NCBI GenBank assembly: GCA_022800935.1
Contig: JAAWRH010000007.1
Coordinates: 1 to 64,000 of the forward strand
Source of the DNA: Oscillospiraceae bacterium
GTDB lineage: Bacteria > Bacillota > Clostridia > Oscillospirales > Ruminococcaceae
Length of the DNA: 64,000 nt
Direction of reading: 5' to 3'
The translations under genes were made by a program, and so were the position numbers. Below the pieces are notes generated by a model. The model had not been told where the DNA came from, did not search any database, and saw nothing but the letters and a program-made list of their open reading frames with translations. Below, piece after piece: positions 18,956 to 27,721 of the stretch. Each line of letters begins with the position of its first letter. The first letter of the stretch is position 1.

Positions 18956-19466
18956 CTAATGGGCAAACCTATTGACAATTTTCTTGGCAGTTTCTTTTTT
19001 TCCTCTATCCTCCGCCGTGGCAAGGTTAGACGCTAAATCCGACTCATATATCCGGCGGCTGCGGAATACGGCGCGTCCGTGTTCATCCTGTCTGATACTC
19101 ATCAGTAAATTTCCCTCCATCTGTAATGCTTCCTTTGAATCAATTACCTTCTTCAGGTTCTCTCTGTATTTGGGGTTGCTGGCGTATTGGAAAAATAACG
19201 CCCATTTGTCCAGATTGCTCATATCCTTTATGAACTTTTTCATGATACCCTGAAGCTTGCTCAGTTCCACATATATCACGCGGATTGCGTCGGAGAGCAA
19301 CTCGTTGTCCACATCGTGGCGCAGGGAAAAGGAATTGATTCCTTCCGCTTGGAAAACACAGTGTAAGAGAAAATGTCACCTGGTAGGTCCTGGACAGCTT
19401 GTCATATCGCCACACCCCCTTGGAGGGTTGGGAGGAATGCAAATCACAAAGGTAGTGCCCCCACAC
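18956..19466 (-). pseudogene. Remnant of an Rpn/PD-(D/E)XK nuclease-family transposase
   Basis: Two minus-strand frames together encode a family-like sequence. One (up to about 19466) reads WGHYLCDLHSSQ...YDKLSRTYQVTFSL. After a frameshift near 19355-19370, the other reads FSLRHDVDNELLSDAIRV and continues to the stop at 18956. These match the middle and C-terminal parts of Rpn-like recombination-promoting nucleases. The N-terminal catalytic core is missing and at least one frameshift is present, so the gene is dead. A complete, different Rpn gene occurs at 52298-53335. The remnant lies next to tRNA-Thr. Confidence 0.75.
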
Positions 19467-19488
19467 CCGAATAGCCGGACAGAAAACG

Positions 19489-19525
19489 GGCTCGTACAGT
19501 CAAAAGATTGTACGAGCCTCTTTTT
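19489..19525 (+). terminator. Hairpin with T-run upstream of the decayed Rpn gene
   Basis: The arms GGCTCGTACA (19489-19498) and TGTACGAGCC (19509-19518) are followed by TCTTTTT. It has the form of a plus-strand terminator although no plus-strand gene is close, so it may be a leftover of the decayed element. Confidence 0.6.
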
Positions 19526-19685
19526 ATAAAAACAAGATAGAGAGCTCGGATATCCAAAGAAAAAAGAGAACAAAAGACAATCGAGGAACGAAATATAGGG
19601 GAAAGTAAAAAAATTAGGGCGGGTTCCTTCACGCTTTCGCCGTTTGCAGTATAAAATTTTGTCCTCGAAATCCTTAGAAAACACC

Positions 19686-19714
19686 GATGCCATGCGATTT
19701 TTCCGCATGGCATC
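19686..19714 (-). terminator. Probable tRNA-Thr terminator
   Basis: An 11-bp perfect stem (GATGCCATGCG at 19686-19696, complement at 19704-19714) lies about 20 bases downstream of the minus-strand tRNA. The tail on that strand is the weak GGTGTTTTC. Confidence 0.55.
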
Positions 19715-19732
19715 TAAAGTGTTTGGATTACA

Positions 19733-19808
19733 TGGAGCTGTTAACCAGATTCGAACTGGTGACCTCGTCCTTACCAAGGACGTGCTCTGCCTACTGAGCC
19801 ATAACAGC
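19733..19808 (-). tRNA. tRNA-Thr (anticodon GGU), CCA encoded
   Basis: The minus strand folds into a full cloverleaf: acceptor GCTGTTA/TAACAGC, anticodon stem CGTCC/GGACG with loop TTGGTAA (anticodon GGT), and a T-arm with TTCGAATC. The CCA end is encoded at 19733-19735. A decayed mobile nuclease gene lies immediately downstream, consistent with a tRNA-proximal integration spot. Confidence 0.96.
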
Positions 19809-20198
19809 ATTTTGAAGTAGTTTTCTCTCCAACCGACGAATACTATTATAACCATATACCGTGCTTTTGTCAACTGGTTTCCTGAAATTTTTTAAAAAAT
19901 TTTTCAGCGGGGAAGGTCCACTGCAAGATGAAAGCCTATATCGTGTCCCGCAAGGCATGAGCTTTCTCGGCGAATGGCAGGATTTCCTGCATTTGCGTAT
20001 GCTGTAGCATGGCGAATAATGCTATGCCCCCTTTGAGCTGGATGAAAGCAATGCTGCATGTAAAAGAGATTCTTCCTGCAACCAAAGGCGAAAAATGCAG
20101 GAAATAAATCTACATAATTCTTTTTTGGAAAACTGCACTGGAAATTCCGGATTTCCTTCCCCGTTTCTTGGCAGGACTCCCAAACTTTTTGAAGGGCC
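19809..20198. other. Intergenic region upstream of the aminotransferase promoter
   Basis: About 390 bases without a credible gene. The GC is lower than in neighbouring genes. It includes short palindromes such as GCAGGATTTCCTGC near 19976-19993 and an AGCAT/ATGCT hairpin near 20008-20025. I see no RNA family that I recognise. Confidence 0.4.
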
Positions 20199-20227
20199 TT
20201 GTAAAAAGCGGGTTTCTGCGCTATACT
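20199..20227 (+). promoter_or_regulatory. Sigma-A promoter of the aminotransferase with a long leader
   Basis: TTGTAA (20199-20204), a 17-base spacer and TATACT (20222-20227). The leader of about 210 bases contains a perfect TGTAAAAA/TTTTTACA stem (20227-20234 with 20246-20253) and a GTTCCA/TGGAAC stem, so attenuation is possible. Confidence 0.65.
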
Positions 20228-20440
20228 GTAAAAACAGACATTTGCTTTTTACAGGGCCTGTTCCATCATACAGGGTGTGGAACTTTTCACTGTTTTTCAA
20301 TTTGTGTATTGCCCCCATGCAAAAAATCGCAGGATTAAAATAAGAAATATTCATTTTATGGCTACACTGTCCCCAAACCGGATGCCGGAATGTCTTTACC
20401 ACAAAACGAATACACCGTCAGGATACAGGAGGAATTTGCG

Positions 20441-21727
20441 ATGTCAGCCTATCAGGATCTCTCTACCCCAGAACTTCAGGCAATGCTGAAGGAGCTTCAG
20501 GCTCAGTACGATGAATTCAAAACAAAAGGGTTAAAGCTGGATATGTCCAGGGGAAAACCCGCGCCGAATCAGCTGGACCTTTCGATGCCGCTGCTTGACG
20601 TGCTGAATTCCTCATCGGATATGAAAACAGCCGACGGACTTGACATCCGCAATTACGGGGGCGTGGATGGCACTCTGGATGCCAAACGCCTCTTTGGAGA
20701 GCTGATGGGGGTCTCCACCGATGAAATTGTGCTTATGGGTTCCTCCAGCCTGGCGCTGATGTACGACGTGGTAGTCCGGGCCATGGTCCATGGGGTGCTG
20801 GGCAGCCCCAAGCCCTGGGGCAAATACGATAAAATCAAGTTCCTCTGCCCGGTTCCGGGGTATGACCGCCATTTCGCCATCTCCGAAAGCCTGGGCATTG
20901 AGATGATCCCCGTGGACATGACCGAGAGGGGACCGGATATGGACCTGATTGAAAAGCTGGTTTCGCAGGATGAGACCGTCAAGGGCATCTGGTGTATACC
21001 CAAGTACTCCAACCCCCAGGGCATCACCTACTCCGATGAGACGGTCCGCCGCTTTGCGAACCTCAGCCCTGCCGCCCCGGATTTCCGCATCTTCTGGGAC
21101 AACGCCTACTGCATCCACGACCTTTACGAGGATCACGACGAGCTACTGGACCTGTTCGCGGAGCTGAAGAAGACCGGGAAGGCCAATATGCTCTTTATGT
21201 TTGCCTCCACCTCCAAGGTCACCTTCCCCGGCTCCGGCGTCGCCATGATGATTGCTACCAAGGAGAATCTGGACTTTACCCGCAAAGACATTGCGGTGCA
21301 GACCATCGGTCCCGATAAACCCAATCAGATACGCCATGTCCTCTTTTTAAAGAGCGTAGACAATATCTATGACCATATGAAAAAGCACGCCGCCCTCCTC
21401 CGCCCCAAGTTTGAGACGGTCCTCCAGGACCTGGAAAACAATCTGAGCGGGCTAGGCATCGCCTCCTGGACCAAACCCAGGGGCGGGTACTTCATTGCCC
21501 TGAAAACCATGGAAGGCTGCGCCAAGTGGGTGATTTCCCTCTGTAAGGAGGCGGGCGTGGCCATGACTGCCGCCGGAGCGACCCACCCCTACGGCATCGA
21601 CCCCAAGGACGTGGACATCCGCATCGCCCCCACCTACCCCTCTATCGGCGAGCTGAAAAAGGCCGGAGAGCTGTTCTGCCTCTGCGTAAAGCTGGCCAGC
21701 GTGGAGAAAATTTTACAAACCAGGTAA
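20441..21727 (+). CDS. Aspartate aminotransferase, class Ic type
   Basis: This 428-residue PLP enzyme of fold type I resembles the class Ic aspartate aminotransferases. It has the opening LDMSRGKPAPNQLDLS, the cofactor-stacking region around DNAY and the PLP lysine in MFASTSKVTFPG. It would interconvert aspartate and oxaloacetate using 2-oxoglutarate in the cytoplasm. The start at 20441 follows AGGAGG by eight bases. It is a single gene with its own promoter and terminator. Confidence 0.88.
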   Translation: MSAYQDLSTPELQAMLKELQAQYDEFKTKGLKLDMSRGKPAPNQLDLSMPLLDVLNSSSDMKTADGLDIRNYGGVDGTLDAKRLFGELMGVSTDEIVLMGSSSLALMYDVVVRAMVHGVLGSPKPWGKYDKIKFLCPVPGYDRHFAISESLGIEMIPVDMTERGPDMDLIEKLVSQDETVKGIWCIPKYSNPQGITYSDETVRRFANLSPAAPDFRIFWDNAYCIHDLYEDHDELLDLFAELKKTGKANMLFMFASTSKVTFPGSGVAMMIATKENLDFTRKDIAVQTIGPDKPNQIRHVLFLKSVDNIYDHMKKHAALLRPKFETVLQDLENNLSGLGIASWTKPRGGYFIALKTMEGCAKWVISLCKEAGVAMTAAGATHPYGIDPKDVDIRIAPTYPSIGELKKAGELFCLCVKLASVEKILQTR

Positions 21728-21765
21728 TTTCTTCTTGCATCTTTGCCTGTCCTATGAGAAAATAG

Positions 21766-21810
21766 ATACCGGCCCTTCCCGTTGGGAGAGCCGGTATTGA
21801 CTTGTTTTTC
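21766..21810 (+). terminator. Terminator after the aminotransferase
   Basis: The arms ATACCGGC (21766-21773) and GCCGGTAT (21790-21797) enclose a partly paired loop, followed by TGACTTGTTTTT. Confidence 0.7.
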
Positions 21811-21839
21811 AAATCATTTATCATAATGGAGGTTTTACC

Positions 21840-23270
21840 GTGAACAACTGCTTTGAAAGTCCCTTTTCTACCCGCTATGCCAGCGACGAAATGCAGTACC
21901 TCTTTTCCGCCGACAAAAAGTTTTCCACCTGGCGGAGGCTGTGGGTGGCCCTGGCCCGTTCTGAAATGAAGCTGGGCCTGCCCATCACCCAGGAACAGGT
22001 GGACGAGCTGGAGGCAAACGTGGACAACATCAACTACGACGTGGCCCGCCAAAGGGAAAAGGAGGTCCGCCACGACGTAATGTCCCATGTCTACGCCTAC
22101 GGCGTGCAATGCCCCAAAGCAAAGGGAATCATCCATCTGGGGGCCACCTCCTGCTATGTGGGGGACAACACTGACATCATCATCATGCGGGACGCCCTGA
22201 ACCTGGTCAAACGCAAGCTGGCCAACGTCATCGCCCTGCTCTCGGACTTTGCCATGAAGTACCGGGACATGCCTGCCCTGGCCTACACCCATCTCCAGCC
22301 CGCCCAGCTCACCACTGTGGGCAAGCGCGCCACCCTCTGGATCAACGAGCTGGTTATGGACTATGAGGAGGTCGGCCACCGCATCTCCACCCTGAAGCTG
22401 CGGGGGGTAAAGGGCACCACCGGCACCCAGGCCAGTTTTGTGGAGCTGTTCGAGGGGGACACTGACAAGATTAAGGAGCTGGACCGGATGATTTGCCGGG
22501 AAATGGGCTTTGAAGCCAGCGTCCCCGTCTCCGGCCAGACCTATTCCCGCAAGGTGGATTACCAGGTTCTCTCGGTACTCTCCGGAATCGCCCAGTCCGC
22601 CAGCAAGTTTTCCTACGACCTGCGGCTGTTGGCCAACTTCAAGGAGATGGAGGAGCCCTTTGAGGCCCACCAGATTGGTTCCTCCGCCATGCCCTATAAG
22701 CGCAATCCTATGCGCAGCGAGCGGATTTCTTCCCTAGCCCGTTATGTGATGATAGACGCTCTCAACCCCGCCTTTACCTCCGGCACCCAGTGGTTTGAAC
22801 GGACCCTGGACGATTCCGCCAACAAGCGGATTTCCGTCTCCGAGGCCTTCCTGGCCGTGGATGCCATCCTCAAGATTATGATGAACGTCTGCGACGGCCT
22901 TGTGGTGTATCCCAAAGTGGTCAGCCAGCGGGTTATGGCGGAGCTGCCCTTTATGGCCACCGAAAACATCATGATGAGCGCCGTCAAAAAGGGCGGGGAC
23001 CGCCAGCAGCTCCATGAGCGCCTGCGGGAGCACTCCATTGCCGCCGCCAGAGTGGTCAAGGAGGAAGGGATGCCCAACGACCTGATCGACCGCGTCTGCG
23101 CCGACCCTGTCTTCCAGCTGGACCGGGCGGAAATCGAGGCGGTGCTCAAGCCCATTAACTTTACAGGGCGTTCGGTGGAGCAGGTGGAGGAGTTTGTGGA
23201 GAATGTGGTCCGTCCCATCCTGGAGGAAAACAAGGACGTTTTAGGGGAGAAGGCGGAGCTGAGCGTTTAG
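21840..23270 (+). CDS. purB: Adenylosuccinate lyase
   Basis: PurB acts twice in purine synthesis, releasing fumarate from SAICAR and from adenylosuccinate. The 476-residue protein has the superfamily signature GSSAMPYKRNPMRSE (about 281-295) and the catalytic regions LGATSCYVGDNTD and TYSRKVDYQ. The start is GTG at 21840, fixed by GGAGG a few bases upstream. It is a standalone gene here, not part of a pur operon. Confidence 0.96.
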   Translation: MNNCFESPFSTRYASDEMQYLFSADKKFSTWRRLWVALARSEMKLGLPITQEQVDELEANVDNINYDVARQREKEVRHDVMSHVYAYGVQCPKAKGIIHLGATSCYVGDNTDIIIMRDALNLVKRKLANVIALLSDFAMKYRDMPALAYTHLQPAQLTTVGKRATLWINELVMDYEEVGHRISTLKLRGVKGTTGTQASFVELFEGDTDKIKELDRMICREMGFEASVPVSGQTYSRKVDYQVLSVLSGIAQSASKFSYDLRLLANFKEMEEPFEAHQIGSSAMPYKRNPMRSERISSLARYVMIDALNPAFTSGTQWFERTLDDSANKRISVSEAFLAVDAILKIMMNVCDGLVVYPKVVSQRVMAELPFMATENIMMSAVKKGGDRQQLHERLREHSIAAARVVKEEGMPNDLIDRVCADPVFQLDRAEIEAVLKPINFTGRSVEQVEEFVENVVRPILEENKDVLGEKAELSV

Positions 23271-23383
23271 TTCGCCGGAACGGATCGAGACGAAAAAATC
23301 GCGATATCTGCTTTGAGAAGACCTTTTTTACGGAATTTATTCAAAATCCGCGGAGAAAAACCTGTTCTGTTCAAAAAACAGGC

Positions 23384-23413
23384 TTGTATTTCCTGCCGCA
23401 TATGCTGTATAAT
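23384..23413 (+). promoter_or_regulatory. Sigma-A promoter of secD-secF
   Basis: TTGTAT (23384-23389), an 18-base spacer and a perfect TATAAT (23408-23413) lie about 70 bases before secD. Confidence 0.7.
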
Positions 23414-23484
23414 GATAAGAGTCTGAGATTTTGGCCGTTTTTCCCAAAACGGCCGGACAAGAACTTATTTCTGGAGGTTTACCT

Positions 23485-24885
23485 ATGAAAAAAGTAGGAA
23501 AACCGGTGTTTTTCGTGGTATTTGTGCTGATTTTGCTGCTGACCCTCACGGCCTTTCTGGGTGTCAGCACCACCTTCGGCGACATTCCCACCACCTGGAT
23601 TAAGGGCGCACAGGATATCCGCTGGGGTATTGACGTGCGGGGCGGTGTAGACGCCACCTTCAGCCCGCCTGACGGCTACGACGCTACCGATGAGGAAATG
23701 GCGGCGGCGGAGCAGATCATCAAGGTTCGTATGGTGTCGCAGAACATCACCGACTACGAGATTTACACCGATTACGACAAAGACCGCATTATCGTCCGCT
23801 TCCCCTGGAAGGAGGACGAGACCGATTTCAATCCGGAAGACGCCATCGCGGAGCTGGGGGCCACCGCCCGACTGACCTTCCGCGAGGGGTATGAGACCGA
23901 CGCTTCCGGCCTGCCCTCCGGCGTCACCGCCGACACCATCATCCTGGAAGGCAAGGATGTGGAGGAAGCGGCCCCGGCCATGACGAACACCAACGAGATT
24001 GTCGTCTCCCTGAAGCTCACCAGCGAGGGAGCGGAAAAGTTTGCGGAAGCGACCACCCGTCTGTCCTCTCAGTCCCCCAAGGGGATTATCTCCATTTGGA
24101 TGGACGACGTTATGATCAGCTATCCCCGCGTCAACGACGCTATCCTGAACGGAGAGGCGTCCATCTCTGGCGGCTTTGACGCTGCCGGGGCAAAGGAGCT
24201 GGCGGACAAGATCAATGCCGGCGCGCTGCCCTTTGCGCTTCAGACCACCAACTTCAGCACCATCTCCCCGACCCTGGGCGTGGGGGCCAGAGACGCCATG
24301 GTATTGGCGGGCTTTATCGCCTTTATCGCCATCTGTGTGCTGATGATTATCCTCTACCGGCTTCCCGGCATCGTCGCCTGCATTGCCCTGATGGGACAGG
24401 CTGCCGGTACCATCGCCGCCATCACCGGGTATCTGCCCTCGATTTCCAGCTTTACCCTGACTTTGCCGGGTATCGCGGGCATTATCCTCTCCATTGGCGT
24501 GGGCGTGGACGCCAACGTCATCACCTATGAGCGCATTCGTGAGGAGCTGCGCCTGGGCCGGGGCATTGACGCGGCCATCGACGCGGGCTATAAGCGGGCG
24601 TTTACCGCTATCTTTGACGGCAACATCACCGTTGTGTTTGTGGCGGTGATCCTCATGGGGGCCTTTGGACCGCCCGCAAGCATCTTTGCCATGATGCTCA
24701 AACCCGTCTTCGGCATCTTCGGCTCCTCCACCACCGGCGCGATCTACTCCTTCGGCTACACCCTGCTGGTAGGCATTATTCTGAACTTCCTCATGGGTGT
24801 CACGGCCTCCCGCCTGATGCTCAAATCCCTGTCCAAATTCAAGCCGCTCCGCAAGGCCTGGCTTTACGGAGGTGAAAAGAAATGA
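23485..24885 (+). CDS. secD: Protein translocase subunit SecD
   Basis: SecD with SecF uses the ion gradient to pull secreted proteins out of the SecYEG channel. The 466-residue protein has an N-terminal membrane helix (about 8-27), an extracytoplasmic P1 domain with the DIRWGIDVRGGVDATF motif, and a C-terminal bundle of five helices with LPGIAGIILSIGVGVDANVI. Start fixed by GGAGG before ATG at 23485. It overlaps secF by four bases (ATGA). yajC is not nearby. Confidence 0.96.
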   Translation: MKKVGKPVFFVVFVLILLLTLTAFLGVSTTFGDIPTTWIKGAQDIRWGIDVRGGVDATFSPPDGYDATDEEMAAAEQIIKVRMVSQNITDYEIYTDYDKDRIIVRFPWKEDETDFNPEDAIAELGATARLTFREGYETDASGLPSGVTADTIILEGKDVEEAAPAMTNTNEIVVSLKLTSEGAEKFAEATTRLSSQSPKGIISIWMDDVMISYPRVNDAILNGEASISGGFDAAGAKELADKINAGALPFALQTTNFSTISPTLGVGARDAMVLAGFIAFIAICVLMIILYRLPGIVACIALMGQAAGTIAAITGYLPSISSFTLTLPGIAGIILSIGVGVDANVITYERIREELRLGRGIDAAIDAGYKRAFTAIFDGNITVVFVAVILMGAFGPPASIFAMMLKPVFGIFGSSTTGAIYSFGYTLLVGIILNFLMGVTASRLMLKSLSKFKPLRKAWLYGGEKK

Positions 24886-25820
24886 TTGATTTTGTCGGAA
24901 AAAGAAAGATATTCTTTATCATCTCGATTGCCCTTGTGGCAGTCACTCTGCTGGGTTCGCTGTTTCTGGGACTGAACCTGGACATCCAGTATAAGGGCGG
25001 CACTATGCTGACCTATTCCTACACCGGCGATATCAATAAGGACGATTTCCTCTCCAAGGTGCAGGAGGTGGTGGGCGGCTCCGCCGCCATCCAGGAGAGC
25101 AGCGACCTTGCCACGGGGAGCACCAATCTGGTGGTTTCCCTGGCCTCCACCAGCGGCCTTTCCGCCGATAAGCAGGTGGAGCTTACCGACGCACTTTCTC
25201 AGACCTTTGCCGCCAACAATATCCACACCGAATCCATCAGCAACGTCAACGCCTCCATCGGCCGGGAGTTCTTCCTGAAAAGCCTGGTGGCTGTGCTGTT
25301 TGCCGCCATCGTGATGGTGGTGTATATCGGCTTCCGCTTTAAGCGCATCAGCGGCTGGTCCGCCGGTGTGATGGCGGTTATTGCCTTGGTCCATGATATT
25401 ATTGCCGTGGTGGCGGTGTTTGTTTTCTTCCGCCTGTCGGTGGACGCTAACTTTATGGCGGTGGTGCTGACCATTCTGGGCTACTCCATCAACGACACCA
25501 TTGTCATCTACGACCGTATCCGCGAAAACCGCCGGATTTACGGCCAGAAGCTCCCGGTGGGCGAGCTGGTGAACAAGAGCATCAACCAGTCCATGAAGCG
25601 CGCCATTGTCACCACGGTGACCACGGTTATGGCCCTGGTGGTGATTGCGGTTGTGACGCTGATCTTCAACGTCACCTCTATCGTGACCTTTGTCTTCCCG
25701 CTGATTATCGGTCTGCTTTCCGGCACCTATTCCTCTGTCTGCCTGGTCCCCTGTATGTGGGTGATGTGGCAGGAGTACCGGGCCAAAAAAGCCCAACAGC
25801 CTGACGCTAAGAAGAAATAA
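24882..25820 (+). CDS. secF: Protein translocase subunit SecF
   Basis: The 312-residue partner of SecD has the NLDIQYKGGTMLTYSY strand of the SecF P1 domain, six membrane segments and the family motif ILGYSINDTIVIYDRIREN (about 196-214). It starts within the secD stop codon, so the two are translationally coupled; they are separate genes, not a secDF fusion. Confidence 0.96.
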   Translation: MIDFVGKRKIFFIISIALVAVTLLGSLFLGLNLDIQYKGGTMLTYSYTGDINKDDFLSKVQEVVGGSAAIQESSDLATGSTNLVVSLASTSGLSADKQVELTDALSQTFAANNIHTESISNVNASIGREFFLKSLVAVLFAAIVMVVYIGFRFKRISGWSAGVMAVIALVHDIIAVVAVFVFFRLSVDANFMAVVLTILGYSINDTIVIYDRIRENRRIYGQKLPVGELVNKSINQSMKRAIVTTVTTVMALVVIAVVTLIFNVTSIVTFVFPLIIGLLSGTYSSVCLVPCMWVMWQEYRAKKAQQPDAKKK

Positions 25821-25841
25821 TCTGCGGACTTTACGCAGAGC

Positions 25842-25880
25842 GGCCCCCTCACAGCGGATGTGAGGGGGCCTTGATGTTGT
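25842..25880. terminator. Terminator between secF and the convergent phosphofructokinase gene
   Basis: A perfect 12-bp stem (GGCCCCCTCACA at 25842-25853, complement at 25859-25870) is followed by TTGATGTTGTT. It lies between convergent genes and may serve both. Confidence 0.7.
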
Positions 25881-25897
25881 TATGGGATTAGGGGGAT

Positions 25898-27145
25898 TTA
25901 TCCCTCCAGTCCCGCTTTTTCCGGCGGCGGACATGGCGTCAAATCAAACCGGAAATGCACCGGCATCCCCGCCTTGCAGGAGTACTCCACCTCGCCGTCG
26001 ATCAGCGGGAGGAGATAGTCCAGCGCCTTTTGGGTCAGGTCATTGTTTTCTGGGGAAATCCATTCCAGGGGGAAGCCCTTTATCCCTGCGGAAAGAACCT
26101 GCTCCACCGGAACGGTTTCAATGTTGATCAGATAGGGGGAATCGGACACGCGGGAGAAGACCAGCACCTTACCGGTTTCTCCGGCCAGAGCGTCCCGTAC
26201 CGCGTAGGTCCCCAGCCGCCGGGCCTCGGTGATGTCGGCGGCGGAGAGCAGATGCCCGCTGCACCGCTGGAGGACGTTGAGCACCACCGAGCGGACCTTG
26301 CCGCCGATGGTGCTGACCAGCGCCCGCTCCAGAACCTGTCCGACGCTGGAGTAGCCACCCGCCCCATCGCTGGGCTGGGCCACATAGCTGCCGTCGGAGA
26401 ACTTCAGCCCCTCCGATACCACGACCACAACGGCACGTTCCTTTTTCATCGTCTCCTGTACGTCGTTGATGAACTGCCCCATGGAGAAGGGCACCTCCGG
26501 CAGGTAGACCAGATGGGGGGCGTTTTCCCCAAAATGGCGGGGCAGAATGGAGGCGGCGGTGAGCCAGCCGCTTTCCTTGCCCATGACCTCTATGATAGTA
26601 ACCGAGCTGATGGGATAGGCCTCCGAGTCCCGGATGATTTCCTCGGTGGAGGTGGCGATAAACTTGGCCGCGGAGCCGAAGCCGGGGGTATGGTCGGTGC
26701 CGCTGAGGTCGTTGTCCACCGATTTGGGGACGCCCAGCACCTTGATATCCTCCTCCTTATCCTTCAGATAGCGGGAGAGCTTCCAGACCGTATCCATGGA
26801 GTTGGAGCCGCCGATGTACAGAAAATAGCCGATATTGTAGCTATGGAAAATTTTTACAAGCTTTTCGTAAACCTTGGTGTCGTTTTCCGCCGGGGGCAGC
26901 TTAAACCGGCAGGAGCCCAAAGCCATGCCGGGGGTTGTTTCCAGCAGCTTAAAATCCTCCGTGGTGCGGACCTGGCCGCTCAAATCCGCAATCTGTTGGG
27001 AGATGATGCCGTATATTCCGTTGGCTCCGCCATATACTTTATCTATCTCCGGGCTGCGGATGGCCTCCATTAATATTCCTGACAGCGTTGCGTTAATTGC
27101 CGAGGAAGGTCCGCCTGACTGCGCGACAAGTAAATTTTTTTTCAT
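25898..27145 (-). CDS. 6-phosphofructokinase, probably pyrophosphate-dependent
   Basis: The 415-residue cytoplasmic enzyme phosphorylates fructose 6-phosphate in glycolysis. The donor site carries Lys in PKSVDND, the lysine usually found in PPi-dependent enzymes where ATP enzymes have Gly. The other donor-site signature is atypical: IGGSNSMDT, where ATP enzymes have GGDGS and PPi enzymes GGDDS or GGNDS. EVMGKESGWL and the substrate loop are normal. PPi use is thus likely but should be tested. AGGGAGG precedes the ATG. It is a single gene with its own promoter. Confidence 0.88.
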   Translation of the reverse strand: MKKNLLVAQSGGPSSAINATLSGILMEAIRSPEIDKVYGGANGIYGIISQQIADLSGQVRTTEDFKLLETTPGMALGSCRFKLPPAENDTKVYEKLVKIFHSYNIGYFLYIGGSNSMDTVWKLSRYLKDKEEDIKVLGVPKSVDNDLSGTDHTPGFGSAAKFIATSTEEIIRDSEAYPISSVTIIEVMGKESGWLTAASILPRHFGENAPHLVYLPEVPFSMGQFINDVQETMKKERAVVVVVSEGLKFSDGSYVAQPSDGAGGYSSVGQVLERALVSTIGGKVRSVVLNVLQRCSGHLLSAADITEARRLGTYAVRDALAGETGKVLVFSRVSDSPYLINIETVPVEQVLSAGIKGFPLEWISPENNDLTQKALDYLLPLIDGEVEYSCKAGMPVHFRFDLTPCPPPEKAGLEG

Positions 27146-27185
27146 GCTTTTTCCTCCCTGAACGTTTTTTCGGGTCTATGTATCT

Positions 27186-27214
27186 ATTATAAGCCAATCC
27201 GCGCTTTTGCGCAA
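27186..27214 (-). promoter_or_regulatory. Sigma-A promoter of the phosphofructokinase gene
   Basis: On the minus strand, TTGCGC (27209-27214), a 17-base spacer and a perfect TATAAT (27186-27191). Confidence 0.6.
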
Positions 27215-27421
27215 TCGCTTATTTGGATGGGCTGTATAATTTTATGGAGACGGGGACATACTGATAGCAAGACGATTCCCGGCTGTCCGGGAACGTCTTC
27301 TGCGGCTTATACGCATTTCCGGACCGGCCCTGCAAGGCAGTCAAGGCGTTTTTCAGCAGAGCGGCCGGAATTGGGCATGACAGCTGATAACTCCATTCTG
27401 ACAGGAAAGGAGTGGTATTTT

Positions 27422-27643
27422 ATGTTGGATCGCATTGCGCTGATACTGATGATCATCGGTGCGCTGAACTGGGGTTCTATCGGTTTGTTCCAGTTTGATG
27501 CCGTGGCGTGGATGTTCGGCGGACAAGGCGCGGCCATCAGCCGGGTGATTTATACACTGGTTGCGCTGGCAGGCGTGTGGAGCATCTCTCTGCTTTTCCG
27601 CGAAAGGGAACAAACTCAATCTCAATCCTCCGGGATCAAATAG
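27422..27643 (+). CDS. Small membrane protein, DUF378 type
   Basis: This 73-residue protein has two membrane helices, with the family hallmark IGALNWGSIGLFQFDAVAW in the first half. Function is unknown; homologues are common in Firmicutes. AAAGGAG precedes ATG at 27422. The 270 bases upstream hold only a possible TATAAT at 27235-27240 without a good -35. Confidence 0.8.
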   Translation: MLDRIALILMIIGALNWGSIGLFQFDAVAWMFGGQGAAISRVIYTLVALAGVWSISLLFREREQTQSQSSGIK

Positions 27644-27663
27644 GAAATTCCGGTTTCCCCGGA

Positions 27664-27712
27664 AAACGGCTGTGCTGAAAGAATTGCTTTCGGCACAGCC
27701 GTTTGGCTTTTT
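27664..27712 (+). terminator. Terminator after the DUF378 gene
   Basis: An 18-bp stem with one G-T pair (arms 27664-27681 and 27687-27704, loop AATTG) is followed by GGCTTTTT. Confidence 0.85.
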
Positions 27713-27721
27713 CAGGAACCC

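Noticed and set aside
21797-21824. TTGACT-N16-TATCAT as a promoter for purB
   Set aside because: Transcription would start within the purB ribosome binding site, leaving no usable leader. The TTGACT is also part of the preceding terminator tail.
24864-25934. A minus-strand open frame of 356 codons opposite secF
   Set aside because: It is rich in His/Gln/Asp runs from reverse-complemented codons and is fully explained by secF on the other strand.
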